Source of the DNA: UBA6144 sp964399165
GTDB taxonomy: Bacteria > Bdellovibrionota > Bacteriovoracia > Bacteriovoracales > Bacteriovoracaceae
Direction of reading: 5' to 3'
Assembly: GCA_964399165.1 (NCBI GenBank)
Contig: CAYNPO010000009.1
Coordinates: 62,001 to 126,000, forward strand
Length of the DNA stretch: 64,000 nt
How positions within the stretch are numbered: position 1 is the first letter of the stretch; each line of letters opens with the position of its first letter. A model generated the notes under the pieces. That model made no database searches. It saw only the letters and a program-made list of their open reading frames with translations, and was not told the origin of the DNA. Positions 24,288-32,969 of this stretch are shown piece by piece. The position numbers and the translations under genes were made by a program.

Positions 24288-25382
24288 ATGAAAAAAGTCG
24301 GTCTGGTTGGTTGGCGTGGGATGGTCGGGTCGGTGCTGCTGGAGCGCATGCACGCCGAAGGCGATTTCAAGGTCATCGACGCCTCTTACTTCTCCACTTC
24401 CCAAGCTGGTCAAAGTGGCCCCGACGGGAAACCCTTGAAAGACGCCAACGACCCCCGTGCCCTGGCTGAGATGGACATCGTTCTGACTTGTCAGGGGGGG
24501 GACTGGACCAAAGAACTCCACCCCAAGCTGCGCGGCTTGGGCTGGAAGGGCCACTGGATCGACGCCGCCTCGGCCCTGCGCATGGAGAAGGATGCCGTGC
24601 TGATCCTCGACCCCGTCAACCAGCCGGTGATCGACCGCGCCCGCGAGACCGGCGCCAAGGACTGGATTGGCGCCAATTGCACCGTCTCCTTGATGCTTCT
24701 CGGGCTCGGTGCGCTCTTTAAGCGCGGATGGGTGGAGTGGGCCAGCAGCCACACCTACCAGGCGGCCTCAGGCGCAGGCGCCAAGAACATGGTGGAGCTC
24801 CTGAAGCAGATGGAGTTCATCACCGGCCATCTCAAGTCCGACCTGGCTGGAGATGCTTCACCCCGGGCACTGGAGATCGAGAAGAAAGTCAACGCTCTGT
24901 TGTCGGACGGGAGCTTCCCCAAATCCGCCTTCGGCCATCCCTTGGCGATGAACCTCCTGCCCTGGATCGACTCCGCCCTCCCCAGCGGCCAGAGCCGCGA
25001 GGAGTGGAAGGGCCAGGCTGAGGCCAACAAGATCCTCGGCTCAACCCGTGAGGTGCCGGTGGACGGCACCTGCGTGCGTGTGGGGGCCCTGCGCTGCCAC
25101 TCCCAGGCCCTGACCATCAAAATGACCAAGGACGTACCCCTGAAGGAAATCGAGGCGGCCATCGCTTCGGACAACGATTGGGTGCGAGTGATCCCGAACG
25201 ACAAAGAAGAAACTTTGAAGCGCCTGGGACCAGCGGCGGTCTCGGGCACGCTACAAATCCCGGTGGGTCGCCTGCGCAAAATGAGCTTGGGTCCCACTTT
25301 TTTAAACGCCTTCACCTGCGGGGACCAGCTCCTGTGGGGGGCGGCTGAACCCCTTCGCCGTATGTTGAGGCAATTGGCATGA
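24288..25382 (+). CDS. asd: Aspartate-semialdehyde dehydrogenase
   Basis: The 364-residue product matches the E. coli-type Asd. An N-terminal Rossmann motif (GLVGWRGMVGS) is followed by the catalytic cysteine C131 in IGANCTVSLML and the HPLAMNL segment with its catalytic histidine. It reduces aspartyl phosphate to the semialdehyde with NADPH. ATG 24288 has GGAGG eight bases before it; the open frame upstream belongs to the antisense of lysC. The stop overlaps the ATG of a secreted protein gene (ATGA). An (G)8 run at 24494-24501 lies inside the gene but does not break the frame. Confidence 0.95.
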   Translation: MKKVGLVGWRGMVGSVLLERMHAEGDFKVIDASYFSTSQAGQSGPDGKPLKDANDPRALAEMDIVLTCQGGDWTKELHPKLRGLGWKGHWIDAASALRMEKDAVLILDPVNQPVIDRARETGAKDWIGANCTVSLMLLGLGALFKRGWVEWASSHTYQAASGAGAKNMVELLKQMEFITGHLKSDLAGDASPRALEIEKKVNALLSDGSFPKSAFGHPLAMNLLPWIDSALPSGQSREEWKGQAEANKILGSTREVPVDGTCVRVGALRCHSQALTIKMTKDVPLKEIEAAIASDNDWVRVIPNDKEETLKRLGPAAVSGTLQIPVGRLRKMSLGPTFLNAFTCGDQLLWGAAEPLRRMLRQLA

Positions 25383-25795
25383 AAACTTTCTTCTTTCTCA
25401 CCCTCGTTTCTGTTTCTGCCTGGGCGCAAATCCCTCCATCGGCCCACGAAGTGCTCAAGGCCCTGCTTCCTGCGGGTGACTACTTGGGACGCTCCATCGA
25501 CGGCGAGGACTGCACCGTCGACTTCTACCGGACCGCCACGGAAACCCGGGTGGAGATGGACTCCTCCATGCGCTCGGACTTCATGCTCAAGGCGGACGCC
25601 GCTTACACCTGGACGTCACGCTTGCCACCAACCTTCCGCTCTTCTTATGTGGTGAGTGACGACGGGCGGGAGAAAGTTGAGCAGGCTTTGGTGGTCACGC
25701 AGAGGACGGGTGGCCGTTGGACGGTGACCATCCAGCGGATTCTGACCGTTGAGGAACGCCGTTGGGTCTCAGGGCAAGACTGCCATCTGGACTGA
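25379..25795 (+). CDS. Secreted protein, 138 aa, coupled to asd
   Basis: The start ATG overlaps the asd stop (ATGA), so translation is coupled. A signal peptide (1-16, VSAWAQ) is followed by a beta-rich domain with two cysteines (GEDCTVDF and GQDCHLD at the C-terminus) that could pair. Residues such as YLGRSIDGEDCTVDFYRT recall small periplasmic beta-sandwich proteins, but no family is recognised. The last 101 bp overlap the end of the mscS-type gene on the other strand, which is an unusually long convergent overlap. Confidence 0.65.
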   Translation: MKTFFFLTLVSVSAWAQIPPSAHEVLKALLPAGDYLGRSIDGEDCTVDFYRTATETRVEMDSSMRSDFMLKADAAYTWTSRLPPTFRSSYVVSDDGREKVEQALVVTQRTGGRWTVTIQRILTVEERRWVSGQDCHLD

Positions 25796-26789
25796 ACAAT
25801 TCCGTGTGCTGGAGGGGCACGGCGAAGGCCAAGCCCGCTCGGGCCAGGTCCGTCGTCAACTTGAGCATGATGGATTGCTGGGCGTCCATGTGGTCGTTGT
25901 ACTCGGCCGTGGTGACCCAATACACCAATTCGAAATTCCAGGACCAGTCTCCCGGCCCCACGAAATGGGCGCGTTCGAACCTGGTCCGGGGCGTGGATTC
26001 CACCGCCCGCTTGATCATCTCCGGCACGGCAGGTGCGCTTTCCAGAGGCATCGACCGCTCCAGCTTGAGGGTCAGCGCCACGCGCCGCTCGCGCATGCGC
26101 TTGTAGTTGCGCAGGCGGCTCTGGAGCAATTGGGAATTGGGAAAGACGATCTGTTCGCCGGTGAGGCTGGTGGCGCGGGTGGATTTGATGCCGATCCGAT
26201 CCACCGTTCCCTGGAAGTCGTCGGACACGATGAAGTCGCCGACCTCGAAAGGCCGATCCAGGATGATGCTGAGTGAGGAGAGGAGGTCGGTGAGTGTATT
26301 CTGGACCGCCAGGGCCACGGCGATGCCGCCGATACCAAGGCCCGCCACGGCGGCGGTGACGTCGACTCCCAGGGTGTCCAGGCAGGTGAGGAAGACGCCG
26401 ATGTAGGCGACGAAGCGCGCTCCGAGCGAGAGCAGCTCCAGGATGTTGCGCTGGTTTTGGTTTTTCAGCTTGTCCAGTCGCCGCTTGAAGAGTTCCGTGA
26501 TGAGCGTGCCGAGTAAGCGTGCGGCTTGCAGGAAATAGACCACCACCGCGACGGAGCGTAACGCCGGTGGCATGTCCCCGCCCACTTCCCATCCGGCATG
26601 GATGGCGACGGCGAGGAAGAACACGCCACTGAATCTCCCGATGACGGAAACCACCAGGTCGTCCCAACCATTGAGGGTCCGTCGGGTCAGTCGGCACAGG
26701 TACTTGCAAGAGGCCCAGCGCACTAGGTAGAGGGCGAGAAACAGGCCAGTACCCACGGCGAGAGCGCGCATGAAGTTGTCGTCATCCAT
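25695..26789 (-). CDS. MscS-family mechanosensitive channel
   Basis: The 364-residue product has four or five membrane helices. The last is the glycine/alanine-rich pore helix followed by the MscS beta-domain signature (VAGLGIGGIAVALAVQNTL, then FEVGDFI and GTVDRIGIKSTRATS). It would open under membrane tension to release solutes during osmotic downshock. The ATG at 26789 lies 8 bp inside the end of the trehalose synthesis gene and uses an AAAGGAGG ribosome site in it, so the two are translated together. The last 30 residues (about from LFSPDGS) are not typical of the family and lie in the region overlapping the opposite gene. Confidence 0.88.
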   Translation of the reverse strand: MDDDNFMRALAVGTGLFLALYLVRWASCKYLCRLTRRTLNGWDDLVVSVIGRFSGVFFLAVAIHAGWEVGGDMPPALRSVAVVVYFLQAARLLGTLITELFKRRLDKLKNQNQRNILELLSLGARFVAYIGVFLTCLDTLGVDVTAAVAGLGIGGIAVALAVQNTLTDLLSSLSIILDRPFEVGDFIVSDDFQGTVDRIGIKSTRATSLTGEQIVFPNSQLLQSRLRNYKRMRERRVALTLKLERSMPLESAPAVPEMIKRAVESTPRTRFERAHFVGPGDWSWNFELVYWVTTAEYNDHMDAQQSIMLKLTTDLARAGLAFAVPLQHTELFSPDGSLALRPNGVPQRSESAGWSPSNGHPSSA

Positions 26790-28989
26790 GATCGTTCCCT
26801 CCTTTCAGCCGCAGCAAGAGTTCACGTACCTGCTCCTGCCGCTCCAGACGCCGTTGGGCGGCGGTGGGGCCACCCCCCACTTTGACGGTGAGGCAGGGAG
26901 TGGGCATGCGGGCGAGGGCCCGGAACATGTCCTCGTCCGTTTGGTCATCACCCACCGCGACCACGCGGGCGCGCGGAGGGAGGCGCGCCAGGAACCACTC
27001 TACGAAGCGGCCCTTGTTGGCATCCTGGTGCTTCACTTCCACGACCTTCTTCCCCGACATGACGTGCGCGGGTGCGCCCGCCAGGGCCTCCTCGAGTTCG
27101 ATGAGTAATTTCTTGGAGAGGAAGTCGGCGAAATCGGGAGGAGAGCCCCGGTAGTGCCATGCCAGGCCGTAAGGCTTCTCTTCCACGAAACTTCCGGGTG
27201 TGCGCGCGGCGTACAGGTCCAGGATGGATTTCACCACGCCGTACCAGGGTGGCCGTACCGGCGGCACCAGGTGGCGCCATTGACCTTTCTTTGCGTCATA
27301 GAAGCTCGCGCCGTGGTTGGCGGCCACGGACACGTTGCCCATGCGGTTGAGCAGGTGTTCGTGGAAGAATTGCGGGCTGCGGCCGCTGACCACGCAGGCC
27401 ACCACTTGTTCCTTGCTCCCCACTTCCTCGAGCAGGGGAAGCAAGGCCTCGTCTGGGACCGCGAGTTCGGGACGCTCCTTGATGGGGACAAGCGTACCGT
27501 CGTAATCCAGGAAAAGCACGAAGGGGTCGGTACCTATCTCATCCATCAAGGCCGGCACGGCGATCGACTTGACGTGGTCATGCCGACGGGGCTTGGCCCC
27601 GTTGAGATTGCGCAGGAAGTTCTCGGCCCAGGTGGTGGAGTCGTACCCCCGCAGGAAAACCTGCATCTCCGTCATTCGGCGACGGCGCTCCTCCAAGGAC
27701 ATGGCGAGGGCGGTCCGTATGGTGTCGGCGCACCTTTCCACGTCCCAAGGGTTGATGGAGAGCGCGTAGCTTAGGGTGGAGTGGGCGCCCGCAAACTCGC
27801 TCAAGAGGACCACGCCGGGATCCCGCGGGTCTTGGGTGGCCACGTACTCCAGGCACACCAGGTTCATGCCGTCTCGGCGGCTTCCCACCCAAAGGGCGTC
27901 CGCCGTGCGGTACAGGGCAACCAGGGTCGCGTCGTCCACCGCCGAGTACTGGTAGAGGACCGGCACGTAACCGATGTCACCGAACTCGCCGTTCACGGCG
28001 CCCACCAGCTGGTCGATGCGCTCTTTGAGGGCGCGGTATTCCTCGACGTCCGTGCGGGAGGGAACGACTATCTGCCGAAATTGCACGCGGCCCCGCATGT
28101 CGGGATAGCGCCTGAGGAAGCGCTGGAAGGCGCGCAGTTTCAGCACCAGCCCCTTGGAGTAGTCCAGCCGATCGATGCCCAGGATCCATTGGCGGCCGGC
28201 TTTTTCCCTGCGCAAAGACGCCTCTTTCGAGGCCGTGGCCGGGGCAAGAGCCATTTCTTCGAAGCGGGCGGTCTCGATGCTTATGGGGAAGACCCCGAGA
28301 TGCGTGGTGTGGTTCCCCGTCTCTACCAGGCCTGCTTCGCACTCTATGCCGAGGACGCGGCTGACCGAGGAGCGGAAATGGTTGAGGTAGGAGAGGTCGT
28401 GGAAGCCCACCAAGTCGGCCGCGAGCAGGCCCCGGAGCAGCTCCGATCGGCACGGCAGTTGGCGGAAGATTTCGGACCCCGGAAAAGGGATGTGCAAGAA
28501 GTAACCGATACGAAGGTCGGGTCTCTTGGCCTTGAGGAGTTCCGGCACAAGCATGAAATGGAAGTCCTGGACCCACACGCTCGCGCCGCGGGGAGCGGTA
28601 CGCGCCATGTTCTCGGCCACCCGCTTGTTCACCTGCACGTACGCATTCCAATTCTTAGTGGAGTACTTCACCAGGGTGTGCTCGTAGTGGAAGAGTGGCC
28701 AGAGCACTTCGTTGCAAAATCCGTTGTAGTAAAAGTCGTACAAGGATTCTTCGACGAAAATTGGCTCGCAGGGGATGTTCCCCCCCGCCCCTTCTTGCAG
28801 CAAGGAGAGCGTCTCCGGTGGAACTTGCTGGGGCAAGAGGCCGTACCAGCGGAAACGTGCGTCGCCTCGGACGCCCTTGAACGCTGACACGAGCCCGCCG
28901 GCGCTAGGGATGAAGGTTTTTTTTGCGTTGTCCCACTGGAGAGGCAGACGATTGCTTAACAGGAGGCATTCTTGTACATGCTGGTTCAC
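26782..28989 (-). CDS. Trehalose-6-phosphate synthase/phosphatase fusion
   Basis: The 735-residue product joins an OtsA-type GT20 domain (about 1-480, starting LLLSNRLPL, with GIDRLDYSKGL, PSRTDVEEY and DGMNLVCLEY) to an OtsB-type HAD phosphatase (about 500-735). The latter has motif I FLDYDGTLVP and C-terminal GDDQTDEDMF. It therefore makes trehalose from UDP- or other NDP-glucose and glucose-6-phosphate in one protein. The first codon is GTG (28987-28989), placed where the OtsA N-terminus should be. The opposite GH15 gene starts only about 22 bp away. The stop overlaps the MscS start by 8 bp. Together these suggest an osmotic-stress unit. Confidence 0.93.
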   Translation of the reverse strand: MNQHVQECLLLSNRLPLQWDNAKKTFIPSAGGLVSAFKGVRGDARFRWYGLLPQQVPPETLSLLQEGAGGNIPCEPIFVEESLYDFYYNGFCNEVLWPLFHYEHTLVKYSTKNWNAYVQVNKRVAENMARTAPRGASVWVQDFHFMLVPELLKAKRPDLRIGYFLHIPFPGSEIFRQLPCRSELLRGLLAADLVGFHDLSYLNHFRSSVSRVLGIECEAGLVETGNHTTHLGVFPISIETARFEEMALAPATASKEASLRREKAGRQWILGIDRLDYSKGLVLKLRAFQRFLRRYPDMRGRVQFRQIVVPSRTDVEEYRALKERIDQLVGAVNGEFGDIGYVPVLYQYSAVDDATLVALYRTADALWVGSRRDGMNLVCLEYVATQDPRDPGVVLLSEFAGAHSTLSYALSINPWDVERCADTIRTALAMSLEERRRRMTEMQVFLRGYDSTTWAENFLRNLNGAKPRRHDHVKSIAVPALMDEIGTDPFVLFLDYDGTLVPIKERPELAVPDEALLPLLEEVGSKEQVVACVVSGRSPQFFHEHLLNRMGNVSVAANHGASFYDAKKGQWRHLVPPVRPPWYGVVKSILDLYAARTPGSFVEEKPYGLAWHYRGSPPDFADFLSKKLLIELEEALAGAPAHVMSGKKVVEVKHQDANKGRFVEWFLARLPPRARVVAVGDDQTDEDMFRALARMPTPCLTVKVGGGPTAAQRRLERQEQVRELLLRLKGGNDHG

Positions 28990-29011
28990 TGGCCATAGTA
29001 TGGTGTCATCT

Positions 29012-30799
29012 ATGGATGAAGTCCACCGTTACAGGTACGCGATTGTCGGCAACTGCTCGTACATAGCTTATATCACGCCGGAAACGTCTTTGAGTTGGCT
29101 CTGCTGGCCGCGTCCCGACGACAGTTTCGTCTTTGGACAAATGCTCGACGAGGCTGGCGGCGGATGGTTCCGGTTGGTCCCGCGCGGTGATTACACTTCT
29201 CGTCAACGGTACCTCACCAACACCAACGTGCTCAGCACGACTCTCGAGGGCGAAGACTGGGCCATGGAAGTGATCGACTTCGCGCCGCGGTTTGCGCACC
29301 ACGACCGCCATTTCAAGCCCCTGCAGTTTTTCCGCGTAGTCCGCCGACTCCGCGGCACCCCGCGCTTGCGCGTGGAGTGTCGCCCCCGCGGTCAGTACGG
29401 CATGGCCACGCCCACCGTCCTGGAGGGCAGCAACCATCTCTCATATGCTGGCCTGCATGTGCCTTTGCGCCTTACCACCAACGCACCAAAGACACACGTG
29501 CAACACGAACGGGAGTTCGCGTTGGGCGAAGACCTCTACTTCGTCCTTTCATGCGGCGAACCTTTCGAGGCCCCGCTGCGGGAAACCGCCGAAAGCTTCC
29601 TGCAGAAAACCATCCGGTATTGGCGTGACTGGGTCAAGGGCACCTACGTCCCTCCCATTTTCCAGGAAGAGATGGTGCGCGCCGCCCTCACACTGAAAAT
29701 CCACCAGTATGAGGACACTGGCGCGATCCTCGCCGCGGGCACGACGTCATTGCCCGAGTTTCCGGGCCACGGGCGCAATTGGGATTACCGCTATTGTTGG
29801 GTACGCGATACTTACTTCAGCCTGGCGGCCCTCAACGGGCTGGGGCATTTCTGGGAGGCCGAGAAGTATTCCCAGTTCCTGCTGGGGCTCACGGAGGATT
29901 TCCGTGATCTACCACCCGTGTTCCGCTTGGACGGGTCCCGAGAGATGCCTGAGCGAGTGCTGGGACTCCCCGGGTACCGCGGTGAGGGTCCGGTGAGGGT
30001 AGGCAACCAAGCCGCCGAGCAGATCCAAACCGACGTCTATGCGGAACTCGTGCTGAGCCTGGAACCCCTGTACAACGACGCCCGCCTGGCGGCGCTCAAG
30101 ACCCATCCTTCGCTGGAAGTGGTTCAACACCTGGTGTCCTCCATGGAGGCCACGGTGCGCGTGCCTGACGCTGGCATCTGGGAATACCGCGGCCGGCGCG
30201 GGCTGCACGTGGGGACCACCATCTTCCACTGGGCCGGGGCCGTGGCGGCAGAGAAGATCGCGCGCATGCACGACGACGAATCCCTGGGGAAAGCCGCGCG
30301 CCGTGTTCGAGATGAAGCCGAGCGTGTAATCGAGAGCTGCTGGCGGCCTGAGCCGGGGGTTTTCGCGTCCCAGGTGGGAAGCGACGACCTCGACGCCTCG
30401 GCCTTCCTCCTCGTCACCATGGGGTACTTGCGCCCGGATGATCCACGCGCCCGGCCCCACGTGGAAAACTTGGCTGCGGGATTGCGTTCCCCGGCCGGCT
30501 TTATCCACCGCTACCGCGCCTTGGACGACTTCGGCGAAACCCATGCCAGCTTCCTCATCTGCCATTTCTGGTACGCGGAGTGCTTGGCCATGTTGGGGGA
30601 TCTAGATGCCAGCGAGGCGGAAATCCGCCGCTTGCTGGCCACGGCGAACCATGTGGGGCTTATGAGCGAGGACGTGGACGCGGTCACGGGGGCCCAATGG
30701 GGTAACTTTCCCCAGACCTATAGCCACGTGGGCCTGATCAACGCCGTGAACCGCCTGGCCCGCCGGAGGGATCTGCCCTCCTGGTGGGTGAAGAAGTAA
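29012..30799 (+). CDS. GH15 glucoamylase/trehalase-like glycoside hydrolase
   Basis: The 595-residue protein has the GH15 plan: an N-terminal beta-domain starting YAIVGNCSYIAYITPETSLSWLCWPRPD, and an (alpha/alpha)6 barrel with RNWDYRYCWVRDTYFSL and the C-terminal catalytic region AQWGNFPQTYSHVGLIN. GH15 enzymes hydrolyse alpha-glucosides, and actinobacterial members of this type act on trehalose. The position head to head with a trehalose synthase suggests trehalose or glycogen turnover (inference). I take ATG 29012; ATG 29000 is possible. Neither has a Shine-Dalgarno, and the spacer to the divergent gene is 10-22 bp, so initiation may be leaderless. Confidence 0.88.
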   Translation: MDEVHRYRYAIVGNCSYIAYITPETSLSWLCWPRPDDSFVFGQMLDEAGGGWFRLVPRGDYTSRQRYLTNTNVLSTTLEGEDWAMEVIDFAPRFAHHDRHFKPLQFFRVVRRLRGTPRLRVECRPRGQYGMATPTVLEGSNHLSYAGLHVPLRLTTNAPKTHVQHEREFALGEDLYFVLSCGEPFEAPLRETAESFLQKTIRYWRDWVKGTYVPPIFQEEMVRAALTLKIHQYEDTGAILAAGTTSLPEFPGHGRNWDYRYCWVRDTYFSLAALNGLGHFWEAEKYSQFLLGLTEDFRDLPPVFRLDGSREMPERVLGLPGYRGEGPVRVGNQAAEQIQTDVYAELVLSLEPLYNDARLAALKTHPSLEVVQHLVSSMEATVRVPDAGIWEYRGRRGLHVGTTIFHWAGAVAAEKIARMHDDESLGKAARRVRDEAERVIESCWRPEPGVFASQVGSDDLDASAFLLVTMGYLRPDDPRARPHVENLAAGLRSPAGFIHRYRALDDFGETHASFLICHFWYAECLAMLGDLDASEAEIRRLLATANHVGLMSEDVDAVTGAQWGNFPQTYSHVGLINAVNRLARRRDLPSWWVKK

Positions 30800-30820
30800 C
30801 TAGTTCTCCCGTCGGGCTGG

Positions 30821-31336
30821 CTAGAGGGAAGCTTTGCCGGCCGCGATGAGCATCTTGAGGCGCAGCCACCCCATGACTCCACCTCCCCAGCGGATTTCTT
30901 CTGAGGCGATTTTTGCGTCCACTTCCTCGGGCGTGAGGGGGAGGATGGCCTCAATGATGTCACCGTCCGGGTTGGGGAGCGGGTCGGGGGTGAGCCCCTT
31001 GGCCAAAAAGTAGTGGGTTGTCGCGTTGGTGGTGCCGGACACCTGGTAGGTCCAGAATTCCTCCAGCACCTGGGCTTTGAACCCGATCTCCTCGCGCATT
31101 TCTTTCTGAGCGTTCTCGGCGGGGGAGAGGTGGAACTCGCGCATGCCGGTGACGGGCTTGATGCGCACGTTGGGGGTCTCGTGGGGACGCTTCTCGCGGA
31201 TGAAGAGGATTTTGCCCTCATCGGTCACCGGGTAGATGATCACGCCGTGGGGCAAGTAGGCGCGCTCCCACACGTCGCCCAGGATGGTCTCGGTGGTGAC
31301 TTTGATGAAGCGGCCTTCCCAGACGGTGGTTTCCAT
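30821..31336 (-). CDS. Nudix hydrolase, last gene of the dap operon
   Basis: The 171-residue protein carries a Nudix box in the middle (about 70-92): GMREFHLSPAENAQKEMREE followed by IGF, the GX5EX7REUXEEXGU pattern with K for the first R. Such enzymes cleave nucleoside diphosphate derivatives, for example ADP-ribose. The N-terminal VWEGRFIKVTTE is typical of ADP-ribose/NDP-sugar pyrophosphatases. The ATG at 31336 shares one base with the dapD stop (TGATG), so it is translated with the diaminopimelate genes. No link of a Nudix enzyme with that pathway is known to me. Confidence 0.85.
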   Translation of the reverse strand: METTVWEGRFIKVTTETILGDVWERAYLPHGVIIYPVTDEGKILFIREKRPHETPNVRIKPVTGMREFHLSPAENAQKEMREEIGFKAQVLEEFWTYQVSGTTNATTHYFLAKGLTPDPLPNPDGDIIEAILPLTPEEVDAKIASEEIRWGGGVMGWLRLKMLIAAGKASL

Positions 31337-32076
31337 CAGCGCAGGGCCTCCTCGAGCACCAGGGAGGTGTCGGTTTTGTCGTCCCGGTACTTGATGATCA
31401 CTGGGCATTGGAGCATGAGACCTCGGGCCTTGATGAAATCGTTCTGCTGGCTGAAGGCCCGGGTGCCGGGCACCACCACCGCGCCGGCGGGGATGCCTTC
31501 CCCGCGCGGGATGACCCGTTGGTTGACGGTGTCGTAGACCTCCACCGCCTTGGAGAGGATCACGCCGGGCGCGATCACCGCGCGGGTGCGCACCAAGATG
31601 CCTTCCACGATCACGGAACCCGCGCCCACGAACACGTCGTCCTCGATCACCACAGGGCGCATGCCCACGGGCTCGAGCACACCGCCGATCTGCACGCCGG
31701 CGGAGAGGTGCACACGTTTGCCAATTTGTGCACATGATCCCACGAGCGCGTGGCTGTCGACCATCGTGCCTTCATCCACCCACGCGCCCACGTTGATGTA
31801 CGAGGGCGGCATGATGACCACGCCTTTGGCGACGTAGGAACCGCGGCGCACGCTGGAGCCCCCGGGGACGAGGCGGATGCCGCGGTCGACGGTGAACTCC
31901 TGGGGGAAGAGGTTGTGTTTATCCACGAAGCCGTCGCGCGCCTCCAGCTGCCCGGCACGGAAGGCGGCGAGGATACCTTCCTTGACGGCGGTGTTGGCGA
32001 CCCATTCGTCGCCTTTCTTCTCGGCGGAGCGGACTTTGCCGGACTCGAGGTCGGCGAGAAGTTGTTCCCAGCTCAT
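31336..32076 (-). CDS. dapD: Tetrahydrodipicolinate N-succinyltransferase
   Basis: The 246-residue product has the left-handed parallel beta-helix of hexapeptide acyltransferases (about 80-210; GAWVDEGTMVDSHALVGSCA and DDVFVGAGSVIVEG) and DapD motifs at the N- and C-termini. It succinylates tetrahydrodipicolinate with succinyl-CoA, so this organism uses the succinylase branch to diaminopimelate. ATG 32076 with AAGGAG is preferred. The start overlaps the dapA stop by four bases (ATGA), and its stop overlaps the Nudix start. Length is a little below the 274 residues of E. coli DapD, the deficit being at the N-terminus. Confidence 0.92.
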   Translation of the reverse strand: MSWEQLLADLESGKVRSAEKKGDEWVANTAVKEGILAAFRAGQLEARDGFVDKHNLFPQEFTVDRGIRLVPGGSSVRRGSYVAKGVVIMPPSYINVGAWVDEGTMVDSHALVGSCAQIGKRVHLSAGVQIGGVLEPVGMRPVVIEDDVFVGAGSVIVEGILVRTRAVIAPGVILSKAVEVYDTVNQRVIPRGEGIPAGAVVVPGTRAFSQQNDFIKARGLMLQCPVIIKYRDDKTDTSLVLEEALR

Positions 32077-32969
32077 GCGTTCTCCTTGTGCCATTGCTGC
32101 ACTTGCTGATCGAGCTCAGCCAAGACGCCCACTTGCTTGAAGTCGTCGTGGTGGAGGGGCGCCTGCATGGTGGCGGTCTTGATCCAGCCTTTGTGCGCCA
32201 GCAGCGCTTTCACCGGCAGCGGGTTGGAGGCGAGGAAGAGCGAGTTGGAGGCTTTTTCCCACAGCGGGAAAACCTTCTCGAATTCTTGCGCCAGCGAGAG
32301 TTCGGCGTAGCGACGGGTTTCCGCCGGCCACACGTTGCCCGCCACGGACACCACGCCGGCGCACCCCATGGGCACGAAGAAGGGGAGGAGGGCATCGTCG
32401 CCGGAATAGATGGTCAACTTCGGGGCAGCCTGGCGGAACTGGGAGTACTTCTCCACGGAGCCGCTGGCTTCCTTGAGGGACCACAGGTTCTGGTGGCCCG
32501 CCAGGTTTTTCAGCACGTCAGGATGCATGGCGACCGCGGAGCGACCGGGTACGTTGTAGAGCATGCACGGTTTGCCGGAGGCGTTCATCAGGGCCTCGAA
32601 CCACTTGGTTTGGCCGGTGGGGCCTGGCTTGGCGTACAGGGGCGTCACGAGGAGGTAACCGTCGAAGGCGTGGTCAGCGCCGAACTTCATCCAGTTGAGC
32701 TGCTCCTCCAACTGGTGCCCGCCGATGCCCAGGATCATGGAGGTCTGGAGATTGAGTTTGGTGGCGAAGCGCACGATCTCGTTCTTGTCGGCGGAGGCCA
32801 AGTTAAGCGCCTCGGCCGTGGAGCCCAGCAGGACGATTCCGTTGCCGGCGGCTTCCTGCTTGCGCAGCAGGCCCTCAAGGGATGCGTAATCCACTTTGCC
32901 GTCGGCCAGCAGAGGGGTCACCACCGCGGTCCATACCACGTGCTTATTCAGGTCTTGGATGGTTTTCAT
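32073..32969 (-). CDS. dapA: 4-hydroxy-tetrahydrodipicolinate synthase
   Basis: The 298-residue TIM-barrel enzyme condenses pyruvate with aspartate semialdehyde. The Schiff-base lysine is K166 (LWSLKEASG) and the proton-shuttle tyrosine Y138 (CMLYNVPGR). The substrate-binding loop reads LLGSTAEALNL (about 47-57) instead of the usual GTTGE, a modest deviation. Starts at ATG 32969 with GGAGAA upstream, overlapping the dapB stop by four bases. It sits between dapB and dapD in a tight operon. Confidence 0.93.
   Translation of the reverse strand: MKTIQDLNKHVVWTAVVTPLLADGKVDYASLEGLLRKQEAAGNGIVLLGSTAEALNLASADKNEIVRFATKLNLQTSMILGIGGHQLEEQLNWMKFGADHAFDGYLLVTPLYAKPGPTGQTKWFEALMNASGKPCMLYNVPGRSAVAMHPDVLKNLAGHQNLWSLKEASGSVEKYSQFRQAAPKLTIYSGDDALLPFFVPMGCAGVVSVAGNVWPAETRRYAELSLAQEFEKVFPLWEKASNSLFLASNPLPVKALLAHKGWIKTATMQAPLHHDDFKQVGVLAELDQQVQQWHKENA

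Noticed and set aside
24494..24501. Run of eight G inside asd (and eight C at 36553-36560 in DUF4105 and 44525-44532 in the LtaS-like gene) as phase-variable tracts
   Set aside because: In a 62% GC window about ten such runs are expected by chance, and the frames remain open.
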